DNA from: AC-38 sp033856025
GTDB taxonomy: Bacteria; Actinomycetota; Thermoleophilia; Solirubrobacterales; Solirubrobacteraceae
Direction: 5' to 3'
Length of the DNA: 64,000 nt
Assembly: GCA_033856025.1 (NCBI GenBank)
Contig: JAWVFQ010000037.1
Location: 258,802-322,801, forward strand
Shown here: one piece after another, positions 17,028 to 24,338 of the stretch
How the letters are laid out: every line of letters starts with the position of its first letter
How positions within the stretch are numbered: the stretch's first letter is position 1
Translations under genes and position numbers: made by a program
Notes under the pieces: model-generated
Told to the model about the DNA's origin: nothing
Seen by the model: only the letters and a program-made list of their open reading frames with translations
Database searches by the model: none

Positions 17028-17631
17028 GGGTCACCGCTCCGAGCAGGGCGTCTAGGTCCGGCGGTGCCTGTGGCGGCGTTGCCAGGAACCGCTCCCATCC
17101 GATGTGTTCCCCGCCGAGCGGTCCGTCACCGGCCGTCCGCCGGAGCCAGCGCGCCAGCCGGTCTACGTCTCCGACCTCCGCGTCAGCTTCGGCAAGGATG
17201 CGCCGGGCCTCTTCGCGCTTGGCCTCGGCGGCAGCGCTCCGGTCCTTGAGCTCGGCCTGCCACCCCGGTTCGCTGTCCTTAATCGTCCGGACAGCTTCGT
17301 CGAGGAACTGTGCGAATCCCTCAGACCAAGCATCCATCCTGCGCTTGACGTCGGCGCGGGCGGCGGTGCGGTCCGCCTCGGCGGTGCGGTCCGGTTGGTC
17401 CGGCTCGCTGTCCGCCCGGAAGCCAGCGGCAAGGGCGGCTGAATGCGCGGCGTCCTCCGCCTCGTACTTGGCCTCCAGGGTTCGCCGCTCCTCCTCTAGC
17501 TCGCGGTGTTGGGCCAGCATCCGTGCGTGGGTCCGGCTCAGGGCGTCGAGCTCGGGCCAGGTCCCCTGCGGCAGCCACCCTGGACGCCTCAGCGCCGGTT
17601 GGCCGTTCAGCAGCTTGTGGTACCTCCTCAC
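17020..17631 (-). CDS. Coiled-coil protein, first gene of the leftward element operon
   Basis: A 203-residue charged protein with long predicted coiled coils at about residues 30-65 and 110-160 and an N terminus RRYHKLLNGQPALRRPGWLP. Proteins of this look accompany head-protease genes in actinobacterial prophage-like islands, so a scaffold or regulator role is possible but unproven. The start is the GTG at 17631 because AAAGGAG (complement of 17640-17646) sits 8 nt upstream; a GTG nine codons earlier lacks a site. It heads a five-gene operon divergent from the replication module. Confidence 0.6.
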   Translation of the reverse strand: MRRYHKLLNGQPALRRPGWLPQGTWPELDALSRTHARMLAQHRELEEERRTLEAKYEAEDAAHSAALAAGFRADSEPDQPDRTAEADRTAARADVKRRMDAWSEGFAQFLDEAVRTIKDSEPGWQAELKDRSAAAEAKREEARRILAEADAEVGDVDRLARWLRRTAGDGPLGGEHIGWERFLATPPQAPPDLDALLGAVTHA

Positions 17632-17768
17632 GGGGGTTACTCCTTTCGGTTGTGCCACTTATTAGCCCTCTCACCTTACGGCATATAGCGGCGTTTCACT
17701 CTAAATGCCCGAGAGTTGCCCTAACCTGCTGGGAAACTCATGACCACCAAGCCGCCGGAGGGAGCACC
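17632..17768. promoter_or_regulatory. Divergent control region of the element
   Basis: This 137-bp stretch separates the leftward operon from the rightward HGG-finger gene and must hold both promoters. It is locally A+T-richer around 17655-17705 (for example TTATTAG and CATATAG). No exact operator repeat was found by eye. The ribosome-binding sequences are at 17640-17646 (leftward) and 17756-17762 (rightward, GGAGGGA). Confidence 0.5.
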
Positions 17769-18353
17769 ATGACCCACGACCTGAACTACCGCGACGACCA
17801 CCCGCTGTGCGGGGCGCGCAAGCGCAACGGCGAGACCTGCCGGGCGTTCGCCGGCCAGGGCACCGACCACCATGGAGTAGGGCGCTGCAAGTTCCACGGA
17901 GGGGCCACCCGAACCCACCGGCAAGGTGCCGTCGTCACCGAGGCGAAGCAGCGGATGGTCGCCCTCGGGCAGGCCCTCGACATCCCACCGCATGAGGCCC
18001 TACTGACCGCCCTACACCTGACCGCCGGACACGTCGCCTACCTGAACATCGAGGTCAGCCAACTGCCCGAGGTCACCACGCATGAGGCCCGAGTTCTTGT
18101 GGAGCTCCACGGGGCCGAACGCGACCGCATGGCCCGGATCGCCAAGGCGTGCATCGACGCCGGTGTAGAGGCCAAGCGGGTGCAGCTAGCCGAGCAGTTC
18201 GGCGAGCAGCTGGCCGACTTCATCAAGGGGTTCCTGGGCGACCTCGTCCTGACCAAGGACCAGGAGCGCGCGGCACCCGACCTAGTCCGACGGCACCTAG
18301 CCCGGCTAGAGGCCCTGCCGCTCGACGCAGCGGAGGCGACGGCAGCGGCCTAG
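17769..18353 (+). CDS. HGG-finger protein, small-terminase-like
   Basis: A 194-residue protein. The N terminus carries a CxxxxxxxxxC...C-x-x-H-G-G finger: PLCGARKRNGETCRAF, then GVGRCKFHGGAT at about residue 38. This finger is common in actinophage small-terminase-like or packaging-associated proteins. The rest is helical, with HEARVLVELHGAERDRMARI near 105. In a satellite a TerS-like protein would redirect the helper packaging motor, but that role is inferred. ATG at 17769 follows GGAGGGA by 6 nt. No large terminase gene is present. Confidence 0.6.
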   Translation: MTHDLNYRDDHPLCGARKRNGETCRAFAGQGTDHHGVGRCKFHGGATRTHRQGAVVTEAKQRMVALGQALDIPPHEALLTALHLTAGHVAYLNIEVSQLPEVTTHEARVLVELHGAERDRMARIAKACIDAGVEAKRVQLAEQFGEQLADFIKGFLGDLVLTKDQERAAPDLVRRHLARLEALPLDAAEATAAA

Positions 18354-18694
18354 CCGCCGAGACTCCCTGGTAACGGCCACTTTCGGGGGCGCCCGGGCGG
18401 CTCCGGAGCATTTTCCCGCCGGTTGGGGCGTTACGGTAGTTAGCAGGCACTCAGTAGGCCCCGTACCTGTGGACCAAGGGGGCGATGGGGAGCGGTTCCA
18501 AGCGACTGCGCCTCCGTCCCCAAGCGGCACCAGCCGTGGGAAACAGGAGTAGGTGCCAAGCGCGCGTAGTGGTCATCCGCGCGTCGGTAGTCCGGAGCTT
18601 GGTCCGGGAGTCGGGGGCGACTCAGAACAGACCTGTCCACACCGGGCAGGCGGGTTCTGAGTCCTGCCTGCCCTGACCCCCAAGGAGGTCAGCA
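18354..18694 (+). promoter_or_regulatory. Leader region with two mutually exclusive hairpins before alpA
   Basis: The 341-bp gap has no convincing gene. Near its end, GACTCAGAAC (18619-18628) pairs with GTTCTGAGTC (18654-18663), and inside it CCTGTCC pairs with GGGCAGG (18644-18650). The same GGGCAGGC (18644-18651) can instead pair with GCCTGCCC (18666-18673). The two foldings compete, and the second ends 8 bp before the ribosome-binding sequence AAGGAGG (18682-18688). This suggests an operator or a switch controlling the excisionase and replication genes. Confidence 0.55.
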
Positions 18695-18940
18695 ATGGCA
18701 ACCGCTACCGACCCGCGTGGAACCGATCCGCGGACACCGCTCCTAGGCGAGGACGGCAAGCCCCGCAGGCTCATGACCGTCGAGGAGGCAGCCGACCTGC
18801 TCGGCGTCACGCCCCGCCACGCCTGGCGTGCCGTCGAAGAAGGACGTCTCGGCAAGACCAAGCTCAACCGGCTTGTCCGCATTCACCCGGACGACCTCGA
18901 GAAGTACATCGAGGAGTGCCGGAGCGAGGGGACCGCGTGA
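18695..18940 (+). CDS. AlpA/excisionase-like DNA-binding protein
   Basis: An 81-residue protein with an HTH_17/MerR-like helix-turn-helix at about residues 27-77: LMTVEEAADLLGVTPRHAWR, then a wing with KLNRLVRIHPDDLEKYIEE. Proteins of this type act as recombination directionality factors or activators in satellites and prophages. It is separated by 1 bp from the primase gene, so it leads the replication operon. A strong AAGGAGG precedes it by 6 nt. Excisionase versus transcription activator cannot be decided from sequence. Confidence 0.8.
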   Translation: MATATDPRGTDPRTPLLGEDGKPRRLMTVEEAADLLGVTPRHAWRAVEEGRLGKTKLNRLVRIHPDDLEKYIEECRSEGTA

Positions 18941-18941
18941 C

Positions 18942-19997
18942 ATGAGCCTCGACACACGACGCCCCCGGGGCCAGTCGAGAGACACCGGGGACGCCGAACC
19001 GAAAGAAGGCGAGCGCAAGCCCGCGCCGAGCAACGCTAGCAGCGGGTGCGGCGGCTCAGACTTTCACCAGCACGCACCGCGTTTTCACTACACCTGCCCC
19101 GTGTGCGGCGGCATCGGGAAGCTGACGGTGCAGCGCCGGGCGCGGCGGGGGTGGTGGGTCAACTGCTGGAACGCAGAATGCAGCGCCCTCGGGTCGGACT
19201 ACCTGCGTGAAGTGGCGAAGGCGGTCGGAGCGCCGGGCGGCGGGGCGCTGCTGGATAACCCTCCTCGGTGGCTCGGCGAGCCGTGCCAGGGTGCCCGTTC
19301 GAGTCGCACGGCTCCGGCCGCCCTCCCCTCGGCGGCGCGAATCGACGGATGGCAGGAGCAGCTATTCGCAAACGACGACGCCCTTGCCTACCTGCTCGAC
19401 ACGCGCGGGTTGACGGTTGCGGGGATCCGGAAGCGGCGCATCGGCTATGACGGCGAGGCGTTCACGATCCCTATCTACGACCGGCGCGGGAGGCTCACCA
19501 ACCTGCGCCGTCGCGGTTGGCCGGCACCGTTCCGGCGACCCGGCGGTCAGGCGTACAAGTACGCCGGGCTAGCGGGCCGCAATCAACGGAACGGCGGTAT
19601 CCAGCTGTACCCCGATGTTCCGGGTAGCGGGGTGCTAGTCCTGTGCGAGGGGGAGTTTGATGCATTGCTCCTCAGGCGCCACGGGCTCCAAGCCATCACT
19701 GGCACCGCCGGTACGAAGTGGCTAGACCGGTGGGACCGCCGCGTCAGGCGACGGCGACTCGCGGTGGTCTACGACGCCGGAGAACGCGCCGAGGCGATCG
19801 CCGCGTCCCGGGCTGAGGCCCTGTGTCGCGCCGAGGTAGACGCGTGGCCGGTGCAGCTATCGCGTGCCGGACTGAAGCCGAAGGAGGACGTCACCGACTG
19901 GTTCGTGAGGTACGGCCGGTCGGCAGAGGCCCTCAAGTCGCTGATCCGCGTCGAGCGGACGCGCTACCGCCGCCGGAGGAGAAGGCGGCATGGCTAG
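18942..19997 (+). CDS. Zinc-finger/Toprim DNA primase
   Basis: A 351-residue primase-like protein. A Ser/Glu-rich N terminus (1-40) is followed by a zinc finger with C-P-V-C at about 49 and NCWNAEC at about 70. A catalytic core follows, with a Toprim domain at about 225-300: GVLVLCEGEFDALLL, then GTAGTKWL and LAVVYDAGERAEAI, where the usual D-x-D reads D-A-G. It probably makes primers for element replication with the adjacent helicase. Its 3' end overlaps the helicase by 8 nt. The C terminus is a run of Arg residues. Confidence 0.8.
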   Translation: MSLDTRRPRGQSRDTGDAEPKEGERKPAPSNASSGCGGSDFHQHAPRFHYTCPVCGGIGKLTVQRRARRGWWVNCWNAECSALGSDYLREVAKAVGAPGGGALLDNPPRWLGEPCQGARSSRTAPAALPSAARIDGWQEQLFANDDALAYLLDTRGLTVAGIRKRRIGYDGEAFTIPIYDRRGRLTNLRRRGWPAPFRRPGGQAYKYAGLAGRNQRNGGIQLYPDVPGSGVLVLCEGEFDALLLRRHGLQAITGTAGTKWLDRWDRRVRRRRLAVVYDAGERAEAIAASRAEALCRAEVDAWPVQLSRAGLKPKEDVTDWFVRYGRSAEALKSLIRVERTRYRRRRRRRHG

Positions 19998-21051
19998 GGG
20001 TGACGTCAAGCACCCGAGCGGACTGGTCATCAGGCGAACGAATCTGGCGCGGGCGCGTCCGCCCCGGTGGGCATGGGACAAGCGTCTAGTCCTGGGCTAT
20101 CTCAACTTGCTGATCGGGCAGGAAGGAATCGGCAAGGGCACCCTGGTCGCGTGGATCGCGGCGCGCCTAACGCGCGGGACGTTGCCGGGCGATCTGGAAG
20201 GGACGCCGCGGAAGGTGGCGCTGATTGGCGACGAGGACAGCTACGACCACATCTGGACGCCCCGACTCAAGGTCGCCGGGGCGGACACCCAACTCGTCGA
20301 GCAAATCAAGGCTGGAACAGATGGAACGCTCGACGTAAGCACTGACGCGGATGCACTGAGCGAATATGTAGCGACAGAGCGAGTAGCACTGGTGTATTTC
20401 GACCAGCTGCTCGACAACCTCGGCTTCACCGATAGCTGGAAGGACAAGCAAGTACGCGACGCGCTGGCGCCGCTACGCAAGGTGGTCGACGCAACCGGGG
20501 CGGCGGTGCTCGCCTCAATGCACCCGAACAAGCGCGGCGGCTCGTTCCGTGATCGCATCTCAGGCACCGCCGCGTTCAATGCGATGAGTCGGTCGAGTCT
20601 GTACGTGGCGCCACACCCAACGGAACCTGGCCGGACAGTGGTCGTAAGGGCCAAGGGCAACTACAGCGTCGAGCCAGCGGCGTTCGAGTTCCGGATCGAG
20701 GAACAGGCCCTGACGCTGGGGCGCGGGAAGAAGCAGCGCATCCTGCCGACGAGTCGGATCACGGCCGAACGCGAAACTGACATCCGCGCCGACGAGCTAC
20801 TAGAAGCCGACGGTCGCGGACGGCGACGGGACGAGACGAGCAAGGCGGGCCTCGCCCGAGGGCTCCTCTCGGAGATGTTCGCGGATGGCAAGAAGCACAG
20901 GGTCCGGCGTGTCCAGCATCAGCTCCAGCGCGAGCACGGGCTAGGCCCGCGAGTCGTCACCCGTGCTGCAACCGAGCTCGGGTTCGAGAAGACGCAGGAG
21001 GGCTTTCCCGGGGTCTGGTTCTGGCGGGCACCGGGCGGGGACCAGCGGTGA
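19990..21051 (+). CDS. RepA/DnaB-like AAA ATPase (replicative helicase)
   Basis: A 353-residue P-loop ATPase of the RecA-like RepA group. Walker A is GQEGIGKGT at about residue 44, followed by KVALIGDEDSYDH, and Walker B is LVYFDQLLD at about 133. SMHPNKRGG and GTAAFNAMSRSSLYV follow near 175. A C-terminal winged-helix-like domain spans about 280-345. It is expected to unwind the origin for the primase encoded just upstream. The iteron-bearing inverted structure begins 13 bp after its stop, which supports a replication role. Confidence 0.82.
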   Translation: MARGDVKHPSGLVIRRTNLARARPPRWAWDKRLVLGYLNLLIGQEGIGKGTLVAWIAARLTRGTLPGDLEGTPRKVALIGDEDSYDHIWTPRLKVAGADTQLVEQIKAGTDGTLDVSTDADALSEYVATERVALVYFDQLLDNLGFTDSWKDKQVRDALAPLRKVVDATGAAVLASMHPNKRGGSFRDRISGTAAFNAMSRSSLYVAPHPTEPGRTVVVRAKGNYSVEPAAFEFRIEEQALTLGRGKKQRILPTSRITAERETDIRADELLEADGRGRRRDETSKAGLARGLLSEMFADGKKHRVRRVQHQLQREHGLGPRVVTRAATELGFEKTQEGFPGVWFWRAPGGDQR

Positions 21052-21063
21052 GGTCCGGTATTT

Positions 21064-21156
21064 CAACTAGCCGCACTAACCTAACTAGCCTCACTGGCCT
21101 GTTAGCTGGGTTTTCGGGAGTCCCAGTGAGGTCAGTGACGCTAGTGGGGCTAGTTG
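21064..21156. other. Candidate replication origin: four 18-bp units in inverted pairs
   Basis: Two tandem 18-bp units, AACTAGCCGCACTAACCT (21065-21082) and AACTAGCCTCACTGGCCT (21083-21100), differ at three positions. The opposite strand carries a third unit (21138-21155, AACTAGCCCCACTAGCGT) and a weaker fourth (21120-21137). The arms therefore form a 93-bp imperfect hairpin, with paired blocks 21064-21072/21148-21156 and 21089-21097/21123-21131. Location directly after primase and helicase genes fits a satellite origin with iterons. Function is inferred. Confidence 0.65.
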
Positions 21157-21633
21157 GTCCTATACGCACCGCTGGCGGGCGATGCCGCATACGGCAGAAC
21201 GGGCTCGGGGAGGTGCCGCCACGACCGACCTGGCCGGCCAATCGGCAGGTAGGCCAAGAGTGTCCGCCTGGCCCTGAGTGTGCCCCGCCCGCTACCGGGC
21301 CTGCGCCCTGCCGTAGCGGAGCCGTGCTGGGCGTAGCCGGACCGCACGGGGCGGGGCCTGGGGCAGGCCCAGGAACGCATCGCGCGGGCCTACAACCCGC
21401 GTTAGCAACCCGCCCGCACGGCGGGAACAGAACGTGGGTCCGCATCCCGCCGTGGAGGGGCGGAATCGCCTACCTGAACCGAAGGTCAGAAGTCAGCAAT
21501 GCCCCTACCTACGGGGCGGTACGACGTCACGGTGCAGGCGCGCCCTTATCACGCCCTTTAGAAGTCACACAAATAGAGCTACGGTTCACCGAATCGAACG
21601 TATGTTCGACTACACCGTAGACAGGAGAGGGCG
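21157..21633. other. Non-coding region upstream of the int operon
   Basis: This 477-bp stretch holds no convincing gene. It contains inverted AAGGGCG repeats at 21541-21558, a 15-base identity to the tRNA-Arg gene at 21476-21490 (opposite orientation, possibly chance), and an A+T-richer stretch at 21560-21615 that probably carries the int promoter. AGGAGAGG at 21623-21630 serves the next gene. Confidence 0.5.
21541..21558 (-). repeat. Two AAGGGCG repeats at 11-bp spacing, inverted, before int
   Basis: On the minus strand AAGGGCG occurs at 21552-21558 and 21541-21547, again with an 11-bp period and the same downstream GCG context as the copies near the element ends. It lies about 80 bp before the first gene of the int operon. 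Integrase could bind here and control its own expression, but this is inferred. Confidence 0.65.
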
Positions 21634-21990
21634 ATGAGCACCAAGGAGAAGGCCCCCGAGTTCACCATCCGGCCCCTGAACTTCGACGCCGCGCTCGCGG
21701 AGAAGGTGAAGGCCCGACGCAAGGACGAGAGCCTGACCGCCATCGCGAAGGCGCTCGGAATCACAACCGGCAAGGCCGCGATGGCCGAGCTCGTCGCCAC
21801 GACCAAGCGCGTCGAGCCTGCCTCTCCGGCGGTTCTGGCCCGTGCCGTGGCGAAGGACCGCGACGGCGGAGCAAGCTGGGGCCTGCTGGCGGCGAAGTAC
21901 GGGGTCACCGAGGGGACCGCACGCGCCGCCTACGAGGCAGCGACCGGCAAGCCGTACTCGTCCCTCGACTTCCGGAAGGGGCAGGGCTGA
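21634..21990 (+). CDS. Putative HTH protein upstream of integrase
   Basis: A 118-residue protein that I do not recognise as a named family. It shows two helix-turn-helix-like stretches: LTAIAKALGITTGKAAMAEL near residue 35 and WGLLAAKYGVTEGTARAAYE near 87, both with the spacing of DNA-binding helices. The stop overlaps the integrase ATG (TGATG), so the two are translated together. It may be a directionality factor or repressor. AGGAGAGG lies 3 nt before the ATG. Confidence 0.65.
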   Translation: MSTKEKAPEFTIRPLNFDAALAEKVKARRKDESLTAIAKALGITTGKAAMAELVATTKRVEPASPAVLARAVAKDRDGGASWGLLAAKYGVTEGTARAAYEAATGKPYSSLDFRKGQG

Positions 21991-23228
21991 TGGCCGGGCA
22001 CATCAAGCGACGCACCTACCCGAGCGGCCGGGTTGCCTGGCGAGCGCGGTTCCCCGACCCCGTCAAGGGCGGCACTGCGCAGATCGAGCGCAGCTTCGCG
22101 ACCAAGCGCGAGGCGCAGGACTGGATAGACGAGGTCAAGCACGCCGCCCGCACGGGGCTCTACGTCAACCCGGCGCACGCGAAGCGGACGGTGCTCGACG
22201 TGGCGCAGGAGTGGCAGGCCACCTGGGCTGACCTGGCGCCGAAGACCCGTGCGGGCTACGAGTCCATCTTGGAGCGGCACATCGTCGGGACCGCCGAGGA
22301 GCCGGGGCGGTTCCGGCGTGCGCAGGTCGGCGCGCTGACGCCCGACGTCGTGCAGGGGTTCGTCAACGACCTGGCCGCGCAGCGCAAGCCCAACACGGTC
22401 CGGCGGGTCTACTCGGTGCTGCGAGGCATCCTGACGTTGGCGGTGCAGCGGCGGTACATCGGGGCCAATCCGTGCGACGCGGTCAAGCTCCCGAAGAAGG
22501 GCGGCGGGCAGCGCGAGCACGTCTACCTCGCGGGCGAGGAGGTCCGCACCCTCGCCGAGTCCATCGGCGTGCATTGGCGGGTGCTGGTCTACGTCGCGGC
22601 GTACACGGGCCTGCGGGCAGGTGAGCTCTGGGCGTTGCGCCGCCGGGACGTGGACCTACTGCGCGGGACGCTGACGGTCACCTACGGGCTGAAGGACATA
22701 CGCGGGCATCTCGAGATAGGCCCGCCAAAGACCCACCAGCGCCGGACGATCAGCCTGCCGAAGTTCCTGCGCGAGATGCTGGCCGAGCACCTGGCCTCCC
22801 CCACCCGGCACCCCCGCCACGGCTACGCAGCGGTCGCGCAAACGAGCGACGGGCCGAAGCTGGCCTGGGTCGAGGACGCCGGCCATCCCGACGCGCTCGT
22901 GTTCGTGACGCCGGGCGGTCGTCCGGTACGGCACGGGCTGTTCTACCGAAGAGTGTTCAGCCCGACTGCCCGGGGCTCGCTCCCGGCGGAGCAGGGGCGG
23001 TGCCGCTTCCACGACCTACGGCATACCTGCGCGAGCCTCGCCATCGAGCAGGGCGCGCACCCGAAGCTGATCCAGGCCCGGCTAGGGCACGAGAACATCA
23101 CGACGACGCTCAACGAGTACGGGCACCTGTTCCCGTCCGTTGAGGCCGCGCTTGCCGACGCGCTGGATGCAGGGTTCCGCGCGGCCGAGCAGCCGGACAA
23201 CGTCCGCGAACTCCGCGCCGAGGGCTGA
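21990..23228 (+). CDS. int: Tyrosine recombinase integrase
   Basis: A 412-residue site-specific recombinase. The N-terminal part has an AP2-like arm-binding strand region (HIKRRTYPSGRVAWRARF), then a core-binding SAM-like domain at about 60-160. The catalytic domain shows the first Arg in AYTGLRAGELWALRRRDV (about residue 211), H-x-x-R in FHDLRHTCASLAIEQ (about 340), LGHENITTTLNEYGHLFP with the probable nucleophile Tyr near 375, and the preceding His. It should insert the element into tRNA-Arg(ACG), matching the 44-bp repeats. Codon use looks similar to the rest of the element. Confidence 0.93.
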   Translation: MAGHIKRRTYPSGRVAWRARFPDPVKGGTAQIERSFATKREAQDWIDEVKHAARTGLYVNPAHAKRTVLDVAQEWQATWADLAPKTRAGYESILERHIVGTAEEPGRFRRAQVGALTPDVVQGFVNDLAAQRKPNTVRRVYSVLRGILTLAVQRRYIGANPCDAVKLPKKGGGQREHVYLAGEEVRTLAESIGVHWRVLVYVAAYTGLRAGELWALRRRDVDLLRGTLTVTYGLKDIRGHLEIGPPKTHQRRTISLPKFLREMLAEHLASPTRHPRHGYAAVAQTSDGPKLAWVEDAGHPDALVFVTPGGRPVRHGLFYRRVFSPTARGSLPAEQGRCRFHDLRHTCASLAIEQGAHPKLIQARLGHENITTTLNEYGHLFPSVEAALADALDAGFRAAEQPDNVRELRAEG

Positions 23229-23231
23229 CCC

Positions 23232-23486
23232 GTGCCAACGCCAGACCGACACGACCTGCGCGCGGCAGGGGCGGTGGTCCGATCCTTCCGCCGGGAGCGG
23301 CACTGGTCCCAGCAGGAGCTCGGGAACAGGGCCAAACTCAGTCGCGGGTACATCAGCCGGTTGGAGCGCGGGCTGGCGCACTTGCGGATCACGTCGCTGT
23401 GGGCGCTCGCTGAAGCGTTCGGCATCCGGCCCCAAGACCTCGCGCACGCCATCGACCGCGAGCCCGGTGGCAGGAAGAGCACCTAG
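23232..23486 (+). CDS. XRE-family transcriptional regulator 1
   Basis: An 84-residue single-domain regulator. The helix-turn-helix spans about residues 12-66: VVRSFRRERHWSQQELGNRA, then LSRGYISRLERGLAHLRITS. It starts with GTG 3 bp after the integrase stop. A phage-type repressor or immunity regulator is likely. A second, different XRE gene follows directly, so the pair may form a switch. Confidence 0.85.
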   Translation: MPTPDRHDLRAAGAVVRSFRRERHWSQQELGNRAKLSRGYISRLERGLAHLRITSLWALAEAFGIRPQDLAHAIDREPGGRKST

Positions 23487-23487
23487 C

Positions 23488-23793
23488 GTGCCCATGCCGC
23501 CCCTCAACCGCGAAGCAGCGGTCGCGGTTGGCCAAGCCGTGCGTGAACACCGTCAGCGCCGGGGCATCCCGCAGGACCGACTGGCGTGGGAGGCGGGCCT
23601 TGAGAGAAAGACCGTCTACCAGCTTGAGCACGGCCTTGTGGACACCCGGTACGGAACGCTTCGCCGCGTGGCGCGAGTCCTAGGGGTGCGGGTGTCTGAC
23701 CTGGTACAGGGGGCCGAGCGGGGGGCCGGGTTCCGCGCAGCGGCGCAGGCCGACAACGTCCGGACAATGCGGGGTGCAACCGCCAGTGTCTAG
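23488..23793 (+). CDS. XRE-family transcriptional regulator 2
   Basis: A 101-residue regulator with an XRE helix-turn-helix at about 12-68: VGQAVREHRQRRGIPQDRLA, then GLERKTVYQLEHGLVDTRYG. A C-terminal tail of about 30 residues ends in RTMRGATASV. The GTG at 23488 gives an N terminus V-P-M-P-P like that of the neighbouring XRE protein; an ATG two codons later is the alternative. Its sequence differs enough from regulator 1 that they are unlikely to be a recent duplication. Confidence 0.8.
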   Translation: MPMPPLNREAAVAVGQAVREHRQRRGIPQDRLAWEAGLERKTVYQLEHGLVDTRYGTLRRVARVLGVRVSDLVQGAERGAGFRAAAQADNVRTMRGATASV

Positions 23794-23828
23794 AAACCAG
23801 CGCGGTAGCCTCACGCCGCAAGGAGGCA

Positions 23829-24338
23829 ATGGACCGTCGCGATATGGACCTGAACTCAAGGAAGGATCACTTCAGCCGCGCGGTTGTACGTGCGGTAGCG
23901 GCAACGGCGGGCGTCGGTGCATCGGTCCCGGAGTTGGACCAGAACAGCGACGACATCAAGTTCGAAGCGCCGGACACTCCAGCGGGACCCGGCGCGCAGC
24001 TTGACGCACAGCTGAAGTGTTCGCAGAACCTGGATCCCTCGGGCGACGAAGTCTCCTATGACCTGGACGTCAAGAACTACGTAGACCTCAGCTGGCCGAC
24101 CGATGCCCTCTACGTACCGCGGATCCTGATCTTGGTCCACGTACCGGCCGATCCGTCGGAGTGGCTCGACTGTGACCCAGACCGGATCATTCTCAAGCGC
24201 TGCGCGTACTGGGTCAGCCTGGCTGGTAGTCCGCCGACCGAGAATACGTCCACGGTGGTCGTCAAGGTACCGACCGAACAGGTGTTCGATGCCGGTGCCC
24301 TCCTCGACAACCTCCGGCCCCCTGGGGTCTCGCTGTGA
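23829..24338 (+). CDS. DUF4365 domain protein (candidate defence component)
   Basis: A 169-residue protein matching the DUF4365 layout: an N-terminal FSRAVVRAVAATAGVGAS with PELDQNSDDIKFEAP, then PRILILVHVPADPSEWLDCD near residue 95 and the signature CAYWVSLAGSPPTENTSTVV near 127. DUF4365 proteins are thought to have a nuclease-like fold and occur in mobile and defence regions; activity is unproven. AAGGAGG lies 3 nt before the ATG. It overlaps the next gene by 4 nt, so the two act as a unit. Confidence 0.7.
   Translation: MDRRDMDLNSRKDHFSRAVVRAVAATAGVGASVPELDQNSDDIKFEAPDTPAGPGAQLDAQLKCSQNLDPSGDEVSYDLDVKNYVDLSWPTDALYVPRILILVHVPADPSEWLDCDPDRIILKRCAYWVSLAGSPPTENTSTVVVKVPTEQVFDAGALLDNLRPPGVSL

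Noticed and set aside
21476..21490. 15-base identity to tRNA-Arg inside the element
   Set aside because: The orientation is opposite and it is not at a junction, so it cannot be the attachment core; a chance match or old remnant is more likely.
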